Source: Methylobacterium sp. J-068 (GTDB lineage: Bacteria > Pseudomonadota > Alphaproteobacteria > Rhizobiales > Beijerinckiaceae). Taken from it: a stretch of 64,000 bases of DNA. Numbering within the stretch: position 1 is the stretch's first letter; each line of letters starts with the position of its first letter. The notes under the pieces are model-generated. The model saw nothing but the letters and a program-made list of their open reading frames with translations. It did not search any database and had not been told where the DNA came from. The translations under genes were made by a program, and so were the position numbers. The stretch lies in assembly GCF_022829445.1 (NCBI RefSeq), contig NZ_JAKSXY010000125.1, positions 238,332 through 302,331 on the forward strand, given 5' to 3'. Shown piece by piece: positions 1 through 7,760 of this stretch.

Positions 1-951
1 GATATCGTAGACGCTGACGGGACGTTCCAAGCCGGCCGCGAGTTGCACCAGCATGCAGGGCGCCGCCACCGGTTCGACGAAGATGCAGCGCACGGCGTCG
101 CCGAACAGCAGCTTCAGGCCCAGCGTCACGCCGCCGGGCGCGCCGCCGACTCCGCAGGGCAGGTAGACGTGGAGCGGACTCTCGGCATCGACCGTGACGT
201 TCGCGCTCGCCAATTGGCGCTGGAGGTCGAAGGCCGCCGCCGCGTAGCCGAGGAAGAGGTCGACGGAACTCTCGTCGTCGACGAAATGCGCGTCCGGCCG
301 CCCCGCGAAGGCGTCGCGCGCCGAAGCGACGGCGCTGCCGTAATCGCCCGCATGCTCGACCACGCGGGCGCCGAGGTCGCGCAGGCGCTGCTTCTTCCAG
401 GCCTTGGCGTCGTGGGACATGTGGACCTCGACCGCGAAGCCCAGTGCCCGCGCCATCACGCCGACGCTGAAGCCGAGATTGCCGGTGCTGCCCACCGCCA
501 CGGTGTAGGCACCGAACGCGGTCCGCATCACGGGCTCGGCGAGACGGGCATAGGACTCGCCGCCGCGCAGCCAGCCCGCGCGCAAAGCCAGGGTCTCGGC
601 ATAGACCAACACCTCGTAGACGCCGCCGCGCGCCTTGATGCAGCCCGTCACCGGCAGGTCGTGGTCGGCCTTCACCCAAATCGCCGCGCCCGCGATACCG
701 GCGACATGCGCGGACACATCCGCGCGCAGCGCCAGCAGGTCCGAGTCGATCCGTCCGGTCTCCAGGTCCGGGAACAGCCGGGCCAGCAGGGGATCGAAGC
801 GGCGCCAGCGCGCCTCGGCCGCCGCGACCTCCGCAAGCCCGTAGGCCAGACCCGGCAGGATCTCGGCCGCCGGGCGGCGATGCGGGTTGCGCCAGACCGT
901 CGGCCGGCCCGCGCGGACGGCGTCGGGAATCCCGTTCGGGGTGTCGGGCAT
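1..951 (-). CDS. dsdA: D-serine ammonia-lyase (D-serine dehydratase), 3' end beyond window
   Basis: This PLP enzyme of fold type II converts D-serine to pyruvate and ammonia in the cytoplasm. Only the first 317 codons are inside the window; the family is about 440 residues long, so roughly the last quarter lies beyond base 1. Family landmarks in order are the PLP-lysine loop GCIKARGG, the phosphate/substrate loop VGSTGNLG, the stretch HMSHDAKAWKKQRLRDLG and the glycine-rich loop LPCGVGGAPGG. All match the E. coli DsdA pattern from memory, including the N-terminal 'NP...L.YGL' region. The ATG at 951 is preceded by a GGAAGGA ribosome site about ten bases upstream. It is divergent from the FAD-linked dehydrogenase. 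No dsdC- or dsdX-like gene is visible here. The name is secure; the reading frame continues without a stop to the window edge. Confidence 0.93.
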   Translation of the reverse strand, partial: MPDTPNGIPDAVRAGRPTVWRNPHRRPAAEILPGLAYGLAEVAAAEARWRRFDPLLARLFPDLETGRIDSDLLALRADVSAHVAGIAGAAIWVKADHDLPVTGCIKARGGVYEVLVYAETLALRAGWLRGGESYARLAEPVMRTAFGAYTVAVGSTGNLGFSVGVMARALGFAVEVHMSHDAKAWKKQRLRDLGARVVEHAGDYGSAVASARDAFAGRPDAHFVDDESSVDLFLGYAAAAFDLQRQLASANVTVDAESPLHVYLPCGVGGAPGGVTLGLKLLFGDAVRCIFVEPVAAPCMLVQLAAGLERPVSVYDI

Positions 952-1034
952 GCGAGTGGGTTCCTTCCGGTCGGAACGGCGAGCGGTGGGGTCCGGCGCG
1001 CACCCGGCGAGCCTTCAAGCGCCGCGCGGGCGGT

Positions 1035-1066
1035 CGAGATCCGGCATATCGGAGACCCCGATCTCG
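1035..1066. promoter_or_regulatory. Inverted repeat in the dsdA / hydroxy-acid dehydrogenase divergent gap
   Basis: The 283-bp gap 952-1234 holds divergent promoters by position. CGAGATC at 1035-1041 and GATCTCG at 1060-1066 are perfect 7-bp arms separated by 18 bases, a spacing compatible with an operator. I see no other gene or clear promoter hexamers in the gap. Its function is inferred from position only. Confidence 0.25.
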
Positions 1067-1234
1067 CGGAAGTCGCCGCGAGCGCCGACCACGCGACGGC
1101 AGTCCGGACCCAAGACGGAGAGGGCTGACATCGGATGGACGTTGAAAGGCGCGCGCTTTCCTTCCGACACCCGGCACGACATGGTCGGCCCATCGGCGGG
1201 CCCGCGCCACGCCTCGATCGAGGAGCCCTGACCT

Positions 1235-2659
1235 ATGTCGGACGCCATGTCGGAACGCGACGGCCTCGCCCCCTTTCGGGACCTGCTGGGTGAGAGCGGG
1301 GTGCTCACGAGCCCCGACATGACCGAACGCTACACCCGCGATCACCGCGATCTGATGCTGGGCGAGACGCCGGCGGTGCTGCGCCCGCGCGGCGTGGACG
1401 AGGTTCAGGCCCTGGTCGGGCTCGCCCGAGAGGGGCGCTTCGGCCTCGTGCCCCAGGGCGGCAACACCGGTTACGTCGGCGGTGCGACGCCGGAGCCCGG
1501 CCGGCGCCAACTCGTCGTCAGCCTGGAACGGATGACCCGCATCCGCGCGGTCGATCCCCTGAACTTCACCCTCGCCTGCGATGCCGGCACGATCCTCAGC
1601 GACGCCCAGAAAGCCGCGGAAGCCGCGGGGCTGTTCCTCCCCCTCAGCCTGGGCTCGGAGGGAAGCTGCCGGCTCGGCGGCAATCTCGGCACCAATGCGG
1701 GTGGCCTGCAGGTGCTCCGCTACGGCATGGCCCGCGACCTCGTGCTCGGCCTCGAAGTGGTGCTGCCGGACGGCACGCTGTTCTCCGACATGCGGACCCT
1801 GCGCAAGAACAACATCGGCTACGACCTGAAGCAGCTCTTCATCGGCGCCGAGGGCACGCTGGGCATTATCACCGGCGTGGTGCTCAAGCTCTGGCCCGCC
1901 CAGACGCAGCGCGCCACCGCCTGGCTCGAACTCGGCGCGGAGGCGCCCATCCCCGAGATGGCCGCCACGGTCCGGCGTGAAACCTCCGACCTCGCCTCGA
2001 CCTTCGAGCTGATCTCGGCCTCCTCGCTCGGCTTGGTGGCGGAGATGCGAGGTGGCGGAACCGGCCTGAATTCCGGGCCGGGCGGGGCCGTGCTCCTCGA
2101 ACTCACCGCCTCCTCCGAGCGCATTCCCCTCGACGACCTGCTGATGGGCTGCCTCGAACCATTGATGGAGAAGGGCTGGGTGACGGATGCGGTGCTCGCC
2201 CAGTCCGAGGCCCAGCGTCGGGCGATGTGGGCCGTGCGCGAGACCATTCCCGAGGGCGAGAAGCATGCGGGCGGCTCGGTCAAGCACGACATCGCCGTGC
2301 CGATCTCCCAGCTCACCGCCTTCCTGGCGGGGGGCGCGGCCCTGCTGGCCGAACGCCTGCCCGAGGTGCGCCTCTCCGTCTACGGTCATGTCGGCGACGG
2401 AAACCTGCACTACAACCTCGTCGTGCCCGAGGGCCGCGACCGACTGGAATTCACCCGCGCGATTGAGGCGGGCTTCGCCCACGACCTCTACGCCCTCGCG
2501 GCGGATCTCGGCGGGAGCTTCAGTGCCGAGTACGGCATCGGCCGATTCAAGCGCGACCTCCTCGTGCGCTATTCCGATCCGGCCCGTCTGACGCTGATCG
2601 GGACCCTGAAACGAAGCCTCGACCCGCAGGACGTGATGAACGCGGGTGCGATGCTGTGA
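1235..2659 (+). CDS. FAD-binding oxidoreductase, D-2-hydroxyglutarate/D-lactate dehydrogenase-like (GlcD/DLD family)
   Basis: This is a 474-residue flavoprotein of the vanillyl-alcohol oxidase fold that oxidises D-2-hydroxy acids to 2-oxo acids. The N-terminal PCMH FAD domain (about residues 40-220) has the pyrophosphate-binding stretch PQGGNTGYVGG, then GGNLGTNAGG and GAEGTLGIITG. The C-terminal FAD-oxidase domain has the metal-site motif YGHVGDGNLHYNL and the terminal GSFSAEYGIG loop usual in D-2-hydroxyglutarate dehydrogenases. The start at 1235 has a GAGGAG site ending nine bases upstream; a second ATG four codons later is possible. The substrate cannot be fixed from sequence; D-2-hydroxyglutarate, D-lactate and other D-hydroxy acids are all possible. 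It is divergent from dsdA and ends 23 bp from the convergent ftrA-like gene. Confidence 0.85.
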   Translation: MSDAMSERDGLAPFRDLLGESGVLTSPDMTERYTRDHRDLMLGETPAVLRPRGVDEVQALVGLAREGRFGLVPQGGNTGYVGGATPEPGRRQLVVSLERMTRIRAVDPLNFTLACDAGTILSDAQKAAEAAGLFLPLSLGSEGSCRLGGNLGTNAGGLQVLRYGMARDLVLGLEVVLPDGTLFSDMRTLRKNNIGYDLKQLFIGAEGTLGIITGVVLKLWPAQTQRATAWLELGAEAPIPEMAATVRRETSDLASTFELISASSLGLVAEMRGGGTGLNSGPGGAVLLELTASSERIPLDDLLMGCLEPLMEKGWVTDAVLAQSEAQRRAMWAVRETIPEGEKHAGGSVKHDIAVPISQLTAFLAGGAALLAERLPEVRLSVYGHVGDGNLHYNLVVPEGRDRLEFTRAIEAGFAHDLYALAADLGGSFSAEYGIGRFKRDLLVRYSDPARLTLIGTLKRSLDPQDVMNAGAML

Positions 2660-2682
2660 TCCGCCACTCCGGCGGGATCGGC

Positions 2683-3663
2683 TCAGCGCGTCGCCGCCGC
2701 CGGGTGAGCGCCGAAGCGCGCCCTGTATTCGCCCGGACTGATGCCGACGTGCCGCCGGAAATGGTGGCGCAGCGTGTCGGCACTTCCGAAACCGACAGCG
2801 CCGGCGATCGCGTCGGTGGTGAGGCCGTCGGCGCCGAGGAGGCGCTTGGCCGCCTCGACGCGTTCCGCCACCAGCCACGCGCCCGGAGGCGAGCCCGTCG
2901 CCTCCGTGAAGCGGCGCACGAAGGTGCGCAGGCTCATCCGGCACTCCGCCGCCATGCGCGCGAGGGTCCATGCGGCGCCGAGATCGGACCGCAGGGCGTC
3001 GAGCAAGGGCGCGACGGCGGCGTTCGCGCGTGCCGGCACCGGGCGCTCGAGGAACTGCGCCTGACCGCCGGTCCGGTGCGCGGGCATGACGAGGCGTCGC
3101 GCCACCGCGTTCGCCGCGTCCGCTCCGAAATCCTGGCGCACGATCTCGATCATCAGGTCGATCCCGGCCGCACTGCCGGCTGAGGTGAGGAGGCGCCCCT
3201 GCGCGCGGTAGAGCGACGTTTCATCGACCGCGATGGCCGGGTAGCGCGCCCGCAGCGCCCCGGCATAGCGCCAGTGCGTCGTGGCCGTTCCGCCGTCCAA
3301 GAGCCCCGTCGCCGCCAGTACGAAGGCGCCCGAGCAGATCGAGGCCAGCCGCGCGCCCCGTTCGTGCGCCTGGACGAGGCGGCGGCACAGCGCGTCGGGA
3401 ACGGGTTCGTCCGCGCCCTTCCAGCCCGGCACCACGACGAGGTCGGCGCGATCGATCAGGTCGATGCCGTGCTCGGGCACGACCCGGAATCCGCCATGGG
3501 CCCGGAGCGGACCCTCCTCGACCGCGCAACTCGCGAAGCGATACCAGTCCGCGCCCATCTCGGGGCGTGACAGGCCGAAGATCTCGGCGACGATGCCGAA
3601 CTCGAAGGTGCAGAGACCGTCGTAGAGCAGCGCGACGACGAGGGGCCCGCGTGGGTTTGGCAT
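2683..3663 (-). CDS. ftrA: GlxA/FtrA-type transcriptional regulator (DJ-1/PfpI domain + AraC HTH)
   Basis: The protein has 326 residues. Residues 1-180 form a DJ-1/PfpI-like (class I amidotransferase-like) ligand domain beginning VVALLYDGLCTFEFG, with a nucleophile-elbow cysteine in ASICSGAFVLAATGLL. Residues about 215-320 are a double AraC-type helix-turn-helix (ARMAAECRMSLRTFVRRF, then AGAVGFGSADTLRHHFRRHV and GISPGEYR). The opening and the rhodanese neighbour match the group annotated FtrA in proteobacteria. It is divergent from the rhodanese gene across an 86-bp gap, so it probably controls that gene and perhaps itself. The inducer is unknown. The family is well supported; the symbol is by similarity and context. 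Confidence 0.82.
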   Translation of the reverse strand: MPNPRGPLVVALLYDGLCTFEFGIVAEIFGLSRPEMGADWYRFASCAVEEGPLRAHGGFRVVPEHGIDLIDRADLVVVPGWKGADEPVPDALCRRLVQAHERGARLASICSGAFVLAATGLLDGGTATTHWRYAGALRARYPAIAVDETSLYRAQGRLLTSAGSAAGIDLMIEIVRQDFGADAANAVARRLVMPAHRTGGQAQFLERPVPARANAAVAPLLDALRSDLGAAWTLARMAAECRMSLRTFVRRFTEATGSPPGAWLVAERVEAAKRLLGADGLTTDAIAGAVGFGSADTLRHHFRRHVGISPGEYRARFGAHPAAATR

Positions 3664-3749
3664 GATGTTCCCGTAGACTGTCCTTCATGCCAATTGCAAG
3701 GCTTCGCCGGCTCGGGTGACATGAAGGCGAGCCGTTCGGGGAAGCCGCC

Positions 3750-4166
3750 ATGTCCAGTGCCGTCACCGCCATTCCGCCCGCGCCGTCCGAGGTCGCCAGC
3801 GCGCACTTCGCCGCCGCGTTCGCGTTCGAGACCGATTGCTGGGACGTGCACGACGCCCTCTCCCGCGAGCAGGACTTCGTTCTGCTCGATGTGCGCGCTC
3901 CGGCCCTGTTCGCACGCGGTCACGTTCCGGGCGCCCTCGACCTCCCGCAGGGCAAGATCGTGCGCTCGGCCCTCGTGCGCTGGCCGGACGATACGGTGTT
4001 CGTCACTTACTGCGCGGGCCCCCATTGCAACGGGGCCGCCCGAGGCGCGCTTCGGCTGGCCGATCTCGGCCGACCGGTGAAGATCATGGCCGGGGGCATC
4101 ACGGGCTGGATCGCGGAAGGCTTTGCCCTGGCGCGCGCCGACGTTCCGGCCGGGCGCGAATCCTAG
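3750..4166 (+). CDS. Rhodanese-like domain protein (sulfurtransferase)
   Basis: This is a 138-residue single-domain rhodanese. Landmarks are FVLLDVRAPALFARGHVPGALDLP near residues 45-70, as the CH2A-type region, and the active-site loop VTYCAGPHCNGA with the persulfide-forming cysteine around residue 90, followed by GGITGWIAEG. Such proteins move sulfane sulfur in the cytoplasm; the partner is unknown. The loop has a second cysteine four residues after the catalytic one, which could allow a disulfide or polysulfide state. It is divergent from the FtrA-type regulator and convergent with the receiver-kinase gene: their TAG stops share the palindrome CTAG at 4163-4166. The start is the ATG at 3750. 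Confidence 0.85.
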   Translation: MSSAVTAIPPAPSEVASAHFAAAFAFETDCWDVHDALSREQDFVLLDVRAPALFARGHVPGALDLPQGKIVRSALVRWPDDTVFVTYCAGPHCNGAARGALRLADLGRPVKIMAGGITGWIAEGFALARADVPAGRES

Positions 4167-5212
4167 CCCTGGAACGACAGCGTCGCGCGCGTGCCGGCCC
4201 GGCCATGGGCGTAGACCAGGGCCGAGCGCAGGTTCGTCGCCATCGCGCGGATGATGCGGGAGCCGAGCCCGGTGCCGCGCGGCTGGCCTTCGCCGGTCCA
4301 GCCGATGCCGTCGTCCTCCACGGTCAGGGTCAGGCCCTCGGTGCCTTCGCGCGCCACCGAGACCCGGATCTCGCCAGGCACCTCCGGCGGGTAGGCGTAC
4401 TTGTAGGCGTTGGTCACGAGTTCGGTGACGACCACGCCGACCGAGACCGCCTTGTCGGTGGCGAGCCGCACGCGTGCCGCGTCGAGGCGGATGGCGTGGT
4501 CGCGGCCCGCCGCCTTCATCGCCGCCTGCAACTCCTCGACGAGGCTCGCCAGATAGGCGTCGAGATCCACCGCCTCGACGTCGTCCGAGGTGTAGAGCCG
4601 GCGGTGGATGCCCGCGATGGCCGAGATCCGGGCCTGCATCTCCTGAAGGGCGGCCTTGGCGGCGGGGTCCTTCACGGCGTTCGTCTGCATGTGCGCGAGG
4701 GCCGCCACCAGGGCCAGCGAGTTGGCGACGCGGTGGTTGACCTCGCGCAGCATGATCTCGGCCCGGTCCCGCGCCTCGCGAACGGCCTGCTCGGCCCGCT
4801 CCTTGTCGCGCCGCATGGCCTCCTGGCGCAGGGCGATGTCGATCGCCTCGCCGAGCAGTTCGCGAAACTGGCCCTGAAGGTCCTTCCAGACGTAGTCGAC
4901 GGCGCCCGCCTTCAGGGCGGCGACGGCGACGCGGCTGTCCTCCGAGCCCGTGACGTAGACCACCGGCGGCGCATCGGGCAGTGCCCGGATCGCCGGCAGG
5001 ATGTCAAGCCCGGTCTGGCCGGGCATGTGATGGTCGAGCGCCACCACGTCGATGCCGCCGAGGCCCAGCCGGGCGAGCCCGGCATCGCCGTCCGCCGCGA
5101 GCTCCACGACGTAGCCCCGCGCCTGGAGCGCGCGCTGAACCAGCCGCCCCAGACCCGGGTCGTCATCGACGTAGAGGATGCGACCGCGATCCTGGGGCGC
5201 GGGCTCGCTCAT
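4163..5212 (-). CDS. Hybrid receiver-histidine kinase (REC + HisKA_2 + HATPase)
   Basis: The protein has 349 residues. An N-terminal receiver domain (about 10-125) has the acidic pair in YVDDDPG, phospho-acceptor Asp60 in VVALDHHMPG and Lys110. A short coiled linker leads to a HisKA_2 dimerisation domain with His160 in LREVNHRVANSLALVAAL, and a HATPase_c domain (TELVTNAYKYAYP; VEDDGIGW; GTGLGSRII). It has no membrane segment, so it is cytoplasmic. Being a receiver in front of a kinase, it may take phosphate from the upstream kinase or single receiver. It is the last gene of a three-gene operon, 30 bp after the receiver gene. The output target is not apparent; no DNA-binding gene is in the operon. 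Confidence 0.85.
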   Translation of the reverse strand: MSEPAPQDRGRILYVDDDPGLGRLVQRALQARGYVVELAADGDAGLARLGLGGIDVVALDHHMPGQTGLDILPAIRALPDAPPVVYVTGSEDSRVAVAALKAGAVDYVWKDLQGQFRELLGEAIDIALRQEAMRRDKERAEQAVREARDRAEIMLREVNHRVANSLALVAALAHMQTNAVKDPAAKAALQEMQARISAIAGIHRRLYTSDDVEAVDLDAYLASLVEELQAAMKAAGRDHAIRLDAARVRLATDKAVSVGVVVTELVTNAYKYAYPPEVPGEIRVSVAREGTEGLTLTVEDDGIGWTGEGQPRGTGLGSRIIRAMATNLRSALVYAHGRAGTRATLSFQG

Positions 5213-5242
5213 GGGCTTGAGGATCTCATGGGGCTGAGGGTC

Positions 5243-5695
5243 TCATGGGTTTTCGGGCACCTGCATCACCGAGAAGAACAGGCCGAGCTGCCGGATGGCG
5301 TTGGCGAATCCGTCGTAGTTCACCGGCTTGGTGATGTAGACGTTGGCGCCGAGATCGTAGCAGCGCTGGATCTCGCGCTGGTCGTCGGTGGTGGTGAGGA
5401 CGACCACGGGCGAGCGCTTGGTGTGCGGGTTCGCCTTGACCTTTTCCAGGATGTCGATGCCCGTCATGTCCGGCAGGTTGAGGTCGAGCAGGATCAGGAG
5501 GTGGCGCTTCGCGCTGGCCTCGCCGCTTCCGTCCGTCCCGAGCAAGTAGTCGAGCGCCGTGGTCCCGTCCCGGAAGGGCAGGATCGTGTTGTTCACCCCG
5601 GCGCGACGGATGTTGCGCTCGATCAGGCGGGCATGGCCCTCATCGTCCTCGATCATGACGATTTCGACGGCGTTCACGCTGGGCCTCGGCCTCAT
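5243..5695 (-). CDS. Single-domain response regulator (Rcp1-like)
   Basis: This stand-alone receiver has 150 residues. It carries the acidic cluster IEDDEG (16-19), phospho-acceptor Asp71 in ILLDLNLPDMTG, the switch threonines in VVVLTTTDD and Lys123 in ITKPVN. The 'HARLIERNIRRAG' helix and the long insertion before the phospho-aspartate (about residues 52-64) resemble the Rcp1 group that pairs with phytochrome-like kinases. It has no output domain, so it likely shuttles phosphate between the MHYT kinase and another protein, possibly the downstream receiver-kinase. Its ATG overlaps the kinase stop codon by four bases (ATGA at 5692-5695), which implies translational coupling. Confidence 0.88.
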   Translation of the reverse strand: MRPRPSVNAVEIVMIEDDEGHARLIERNIRRAGVNNTILPFRDGTTALDYLLGTDGSGEASAKRHLLILLDLNLPDMTGIDILEKVKANPHTKRSPVVVLTTTDDQREIQRCYDLGANVYITKPVNYDGFANAIRQLGLFFSVMQVPENP

Positions 5696-7575
5696 TCCGC
5701 TGCGAGCCGCACCGGCGGCACGTCCTGTCCCTGACCTGTAGCGCTCTCGCGCGGCAGCGTCACGCTGAAGGTTGTGCCGACGCCGAATTCCGAGGCGACC
5801 TCGATCCGGCCGCCGAGCGAGCGCACCAGCGCCTTGACGTGGGCGAGCCCGATGCCCTCCCCCGGCTTGTCCTGCGCGCCGGAACGCCGGAACAACTCGA
5901 AGACGCGGGCATGGTCGCGCGCCGCGATGCCCCGCCCGTTGTCACGGACGCTGAACCGGACCCGGCCGCCGCCGACCGTCTGAGCCGTGACCTCGATGCG
6001 CCCGGGCCGCGCATCGTCGAGATACTTCACCGCGTTGTCGATGAGGTTGCCGAAGACCTGCTCGACCGCGAGGCGATCGGCCGTGACCTCCGGAAGGTCG
6101 GGCGCGACGATCACGCGCGCGCCCGCGCTCTCGGTCTGGTGGTGCTGGGCGTCGGCGATCCGCCGCAGCAATGCCGTCATGTCGAGGCGCTCGGGCGCGA
6201 AGGTGCGCCGGCCCTCGCGCGAGAGTTTCAGGATGGCGGCGATCAGGCTCTCCATCCGGGTCACGGCCGCCTTGATGAAGCCGAGGGCCTCGGCGAGATC
6301 GGCGTCGATCCCCGCCGCCCGCGGATGGTCCTGCAGCGCCGCGCGCACGTCCTCCCGCGTCGTCTCAAGCTCGCTGGTGAAGCCCATCACGTTGACGAGG
6401 GGCGCCCGCAGGTCGTGGCTGACGATGTAGGCGTAGCGCTGGATCTCCTCGTTCGATTCGCGCAGCTCCGCCTCGGCCTGGCGCTGCTCGGTGATGTCGG
6501 TGTGGACGCCGACCCACTCGCGGATGGCGCCCCGCGCATCGAGGACGGGGATGGCCCGGATGGCGTAGTGGCGCCAGGTGCCGTCGGCCGAGCGCACGCG
6601 GTGTTCGTGCATGAAGGTCCGGCGCGCCCGCACCGTCTCGTTCCAGGCCTCGATGCTGGCCTGCGCATCGTCGGGGTGTACGGCCGCCGCCCAGCCGTAG
6701 CCCTCGTATTCGGACCGGGTCTGGCCCGTGATCGCGCTCCAGCCGGGCTGCTCGCCCACCATCCGGCCCTCGGCATCGTTGGTCCAGAGGACGCCCCGCA
6801 CGGCCTGCACGGCGGCGCGGAAGCGGGCCTCGCTGGCGCGCAACTCGCCCCCGACCCGCTGCTGGTCGAAGGAGGCGGCGAGCATCGCCAGGAACAGGAT
6901 CAGGAAGGTCGCGCCCGCGACCGCGAGCGCCAGGTTCTGCTGGGCATGATCCAGCTCCGCGGCATGGGCCGCGTGCGCCCCGGCCGCCTCGGCGGTGAAG
7001 GTGGCGGCCGCCATGCCGGTGTAGTGCATGCCCGCGACGGCGACGCCCATCACGCAGGCGGCGATGAGCTTCTGCCAGACGCTGTTCTGCCGGAAGGTGA
7101 GCCACAGGGCGGTCGTCGCGGCCGTGACCGCGATGGCCACCGAGACCCAGACCACCAGCCAATGATAGGCGAGATTGCCCGGCACCCGCATCGCGGCCAT
7201 GCCGGTATAGTGCATGGCCGCGACCCCGAGCCCCATCACCGGGCCGGCGATCAGGATGTCGCGGGTCGCGGCGCCCCTGCGGCCGATCCAGGCGAAGGCG
7301 GCGCCCGTGAAGCCGATCGCGAGGCCGAGCGACAGCAGGGTGAGGCCGAGGTCGTAGGCCGCCGGCATGCCCATCTCGAAGGCCAGCATGCCGACGAAGT
7401 GCATCGACCAGATGCCGCCGCCCATCGCCACCGCCGCGCCCGCGATCCAGGCCCAGCGCGGGCCGCTCGCGGCGCTCCGCACGTGGCTGCCGAGATCGAG
7501 CGCCGTATACGATGCGAGGACCGCGATGGAGACGGACAGGGCGACGAGCGCCGGGTTGTAGCCGGTGTGGAGCAT
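5692..7575 (-). CDS. MHYT-domain membrane sensor histidine kinase with PAS
   Basis: The protein has 627 residues. The N-terminal ~240 residues form a seven-helix MHYT sensor with three repeats, MHFVGMLAFEM, MHYTGMAAMR and MHYTGMAAATF. The family is proposed to bind a metal and sense a diatomic gas such as oxygen, CO or NO. A PAS fold follows (about 250-370; GVLWTNDAEGRM ... ITEQRQAEAELRES), then a HisKA domain with phospho-acceptor His in YIVSHDLRAPLVN and a HATPase_c domain (GNLIDNAVKY; VRDNGRGI; GEGIGLAHVKAL). The HisKA/HATPase part is of the phytochrome-kinase type, fitting the Rcp1-like receiver just downstream. It is the first gene of the MHYT kinase-receiver-receiver/kinase operon. The start ATG at 7575 opens directly into the first transmembrane helix. 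Confidence 0.88.
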   Translation of the reverse strand: MLHTGYNPALVALSVSIAVLASYTALDLGSHVRSAASGPRWAWIAGAAVAMGGGIWSMHFVGMLAFEMGMPAAYDLGLTLLSLGLAIGFTGAAFAWIGRRGAATRDILIAGPVMGLGVAAMHYTGMAAMRVPGNLAYHWLVVWVSVAIAVTAATTALWLTFRQNSVWQKLIAACVMGVAVAGMHYTGMAAATFTAEAAGAHAAHAAELDHAQQNLALAVAGATFLILFLAMLAASFDQQRVGGELRASEARFRAAVQAVRGVLWTNDAEGRMVGEQPGWSAITGQTRSEYEGYGWAAAVHPDDAQASIEAWNETVRARRTFMHEHRVRSADGTWRHYAIRAIPVLDARGAIREWVGVHTDITEQRQAEAELRESNEEIQRYAYIVSHDLRAPLVNVMGFTSELETTREDVRAALQDHPRAAGIDADLAEALGFIKAAVTRMESLIAAILKLSREGRRTFAPERLDMTALLRRIADAQHHQTESAGARVIVAPDLPEVTADRLAVEQVFGNLIDNAVKYLDDARPGRIEVTAQTVGGGRVRFSVRDNGRGIAARDHARVFELFRRSGAQDKPGEGIGLAHVKALVRSLGGRIEVASEFGVGTTFSVTLPRESATGQGQDVPPVRLAAE

Positions 7576-7760
7576 GAGGCGACGGGCGGGACCGGTGTGG
7601 AGGAGGCGTGCGCCAGGTTACCCCGGCCGTGCCCCGAGGACCATCGCGGACGCTAGATGGAAACAGAGCGCTCCGGTGCGGCCCTGCACTACCCCTGGGG
7701 CCGCGCATGCCGTAAGGCCGCTGCAACCCCCAGCCCCCTTGATCCCATGATCGTGACCCC

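Noticed and set aside
3836..5734. Plus-strand frame of 632 codons opposite the receiver-kinase and response regulator
   Set aside because: Antisense to two well-identified signalling genes; no domain can be read.
5839..7656. Plus-strand frame of 605 codons opposite the MHYT kinase
   Set aside because: Antisense shadow of a membrane kinase with intact motifs.
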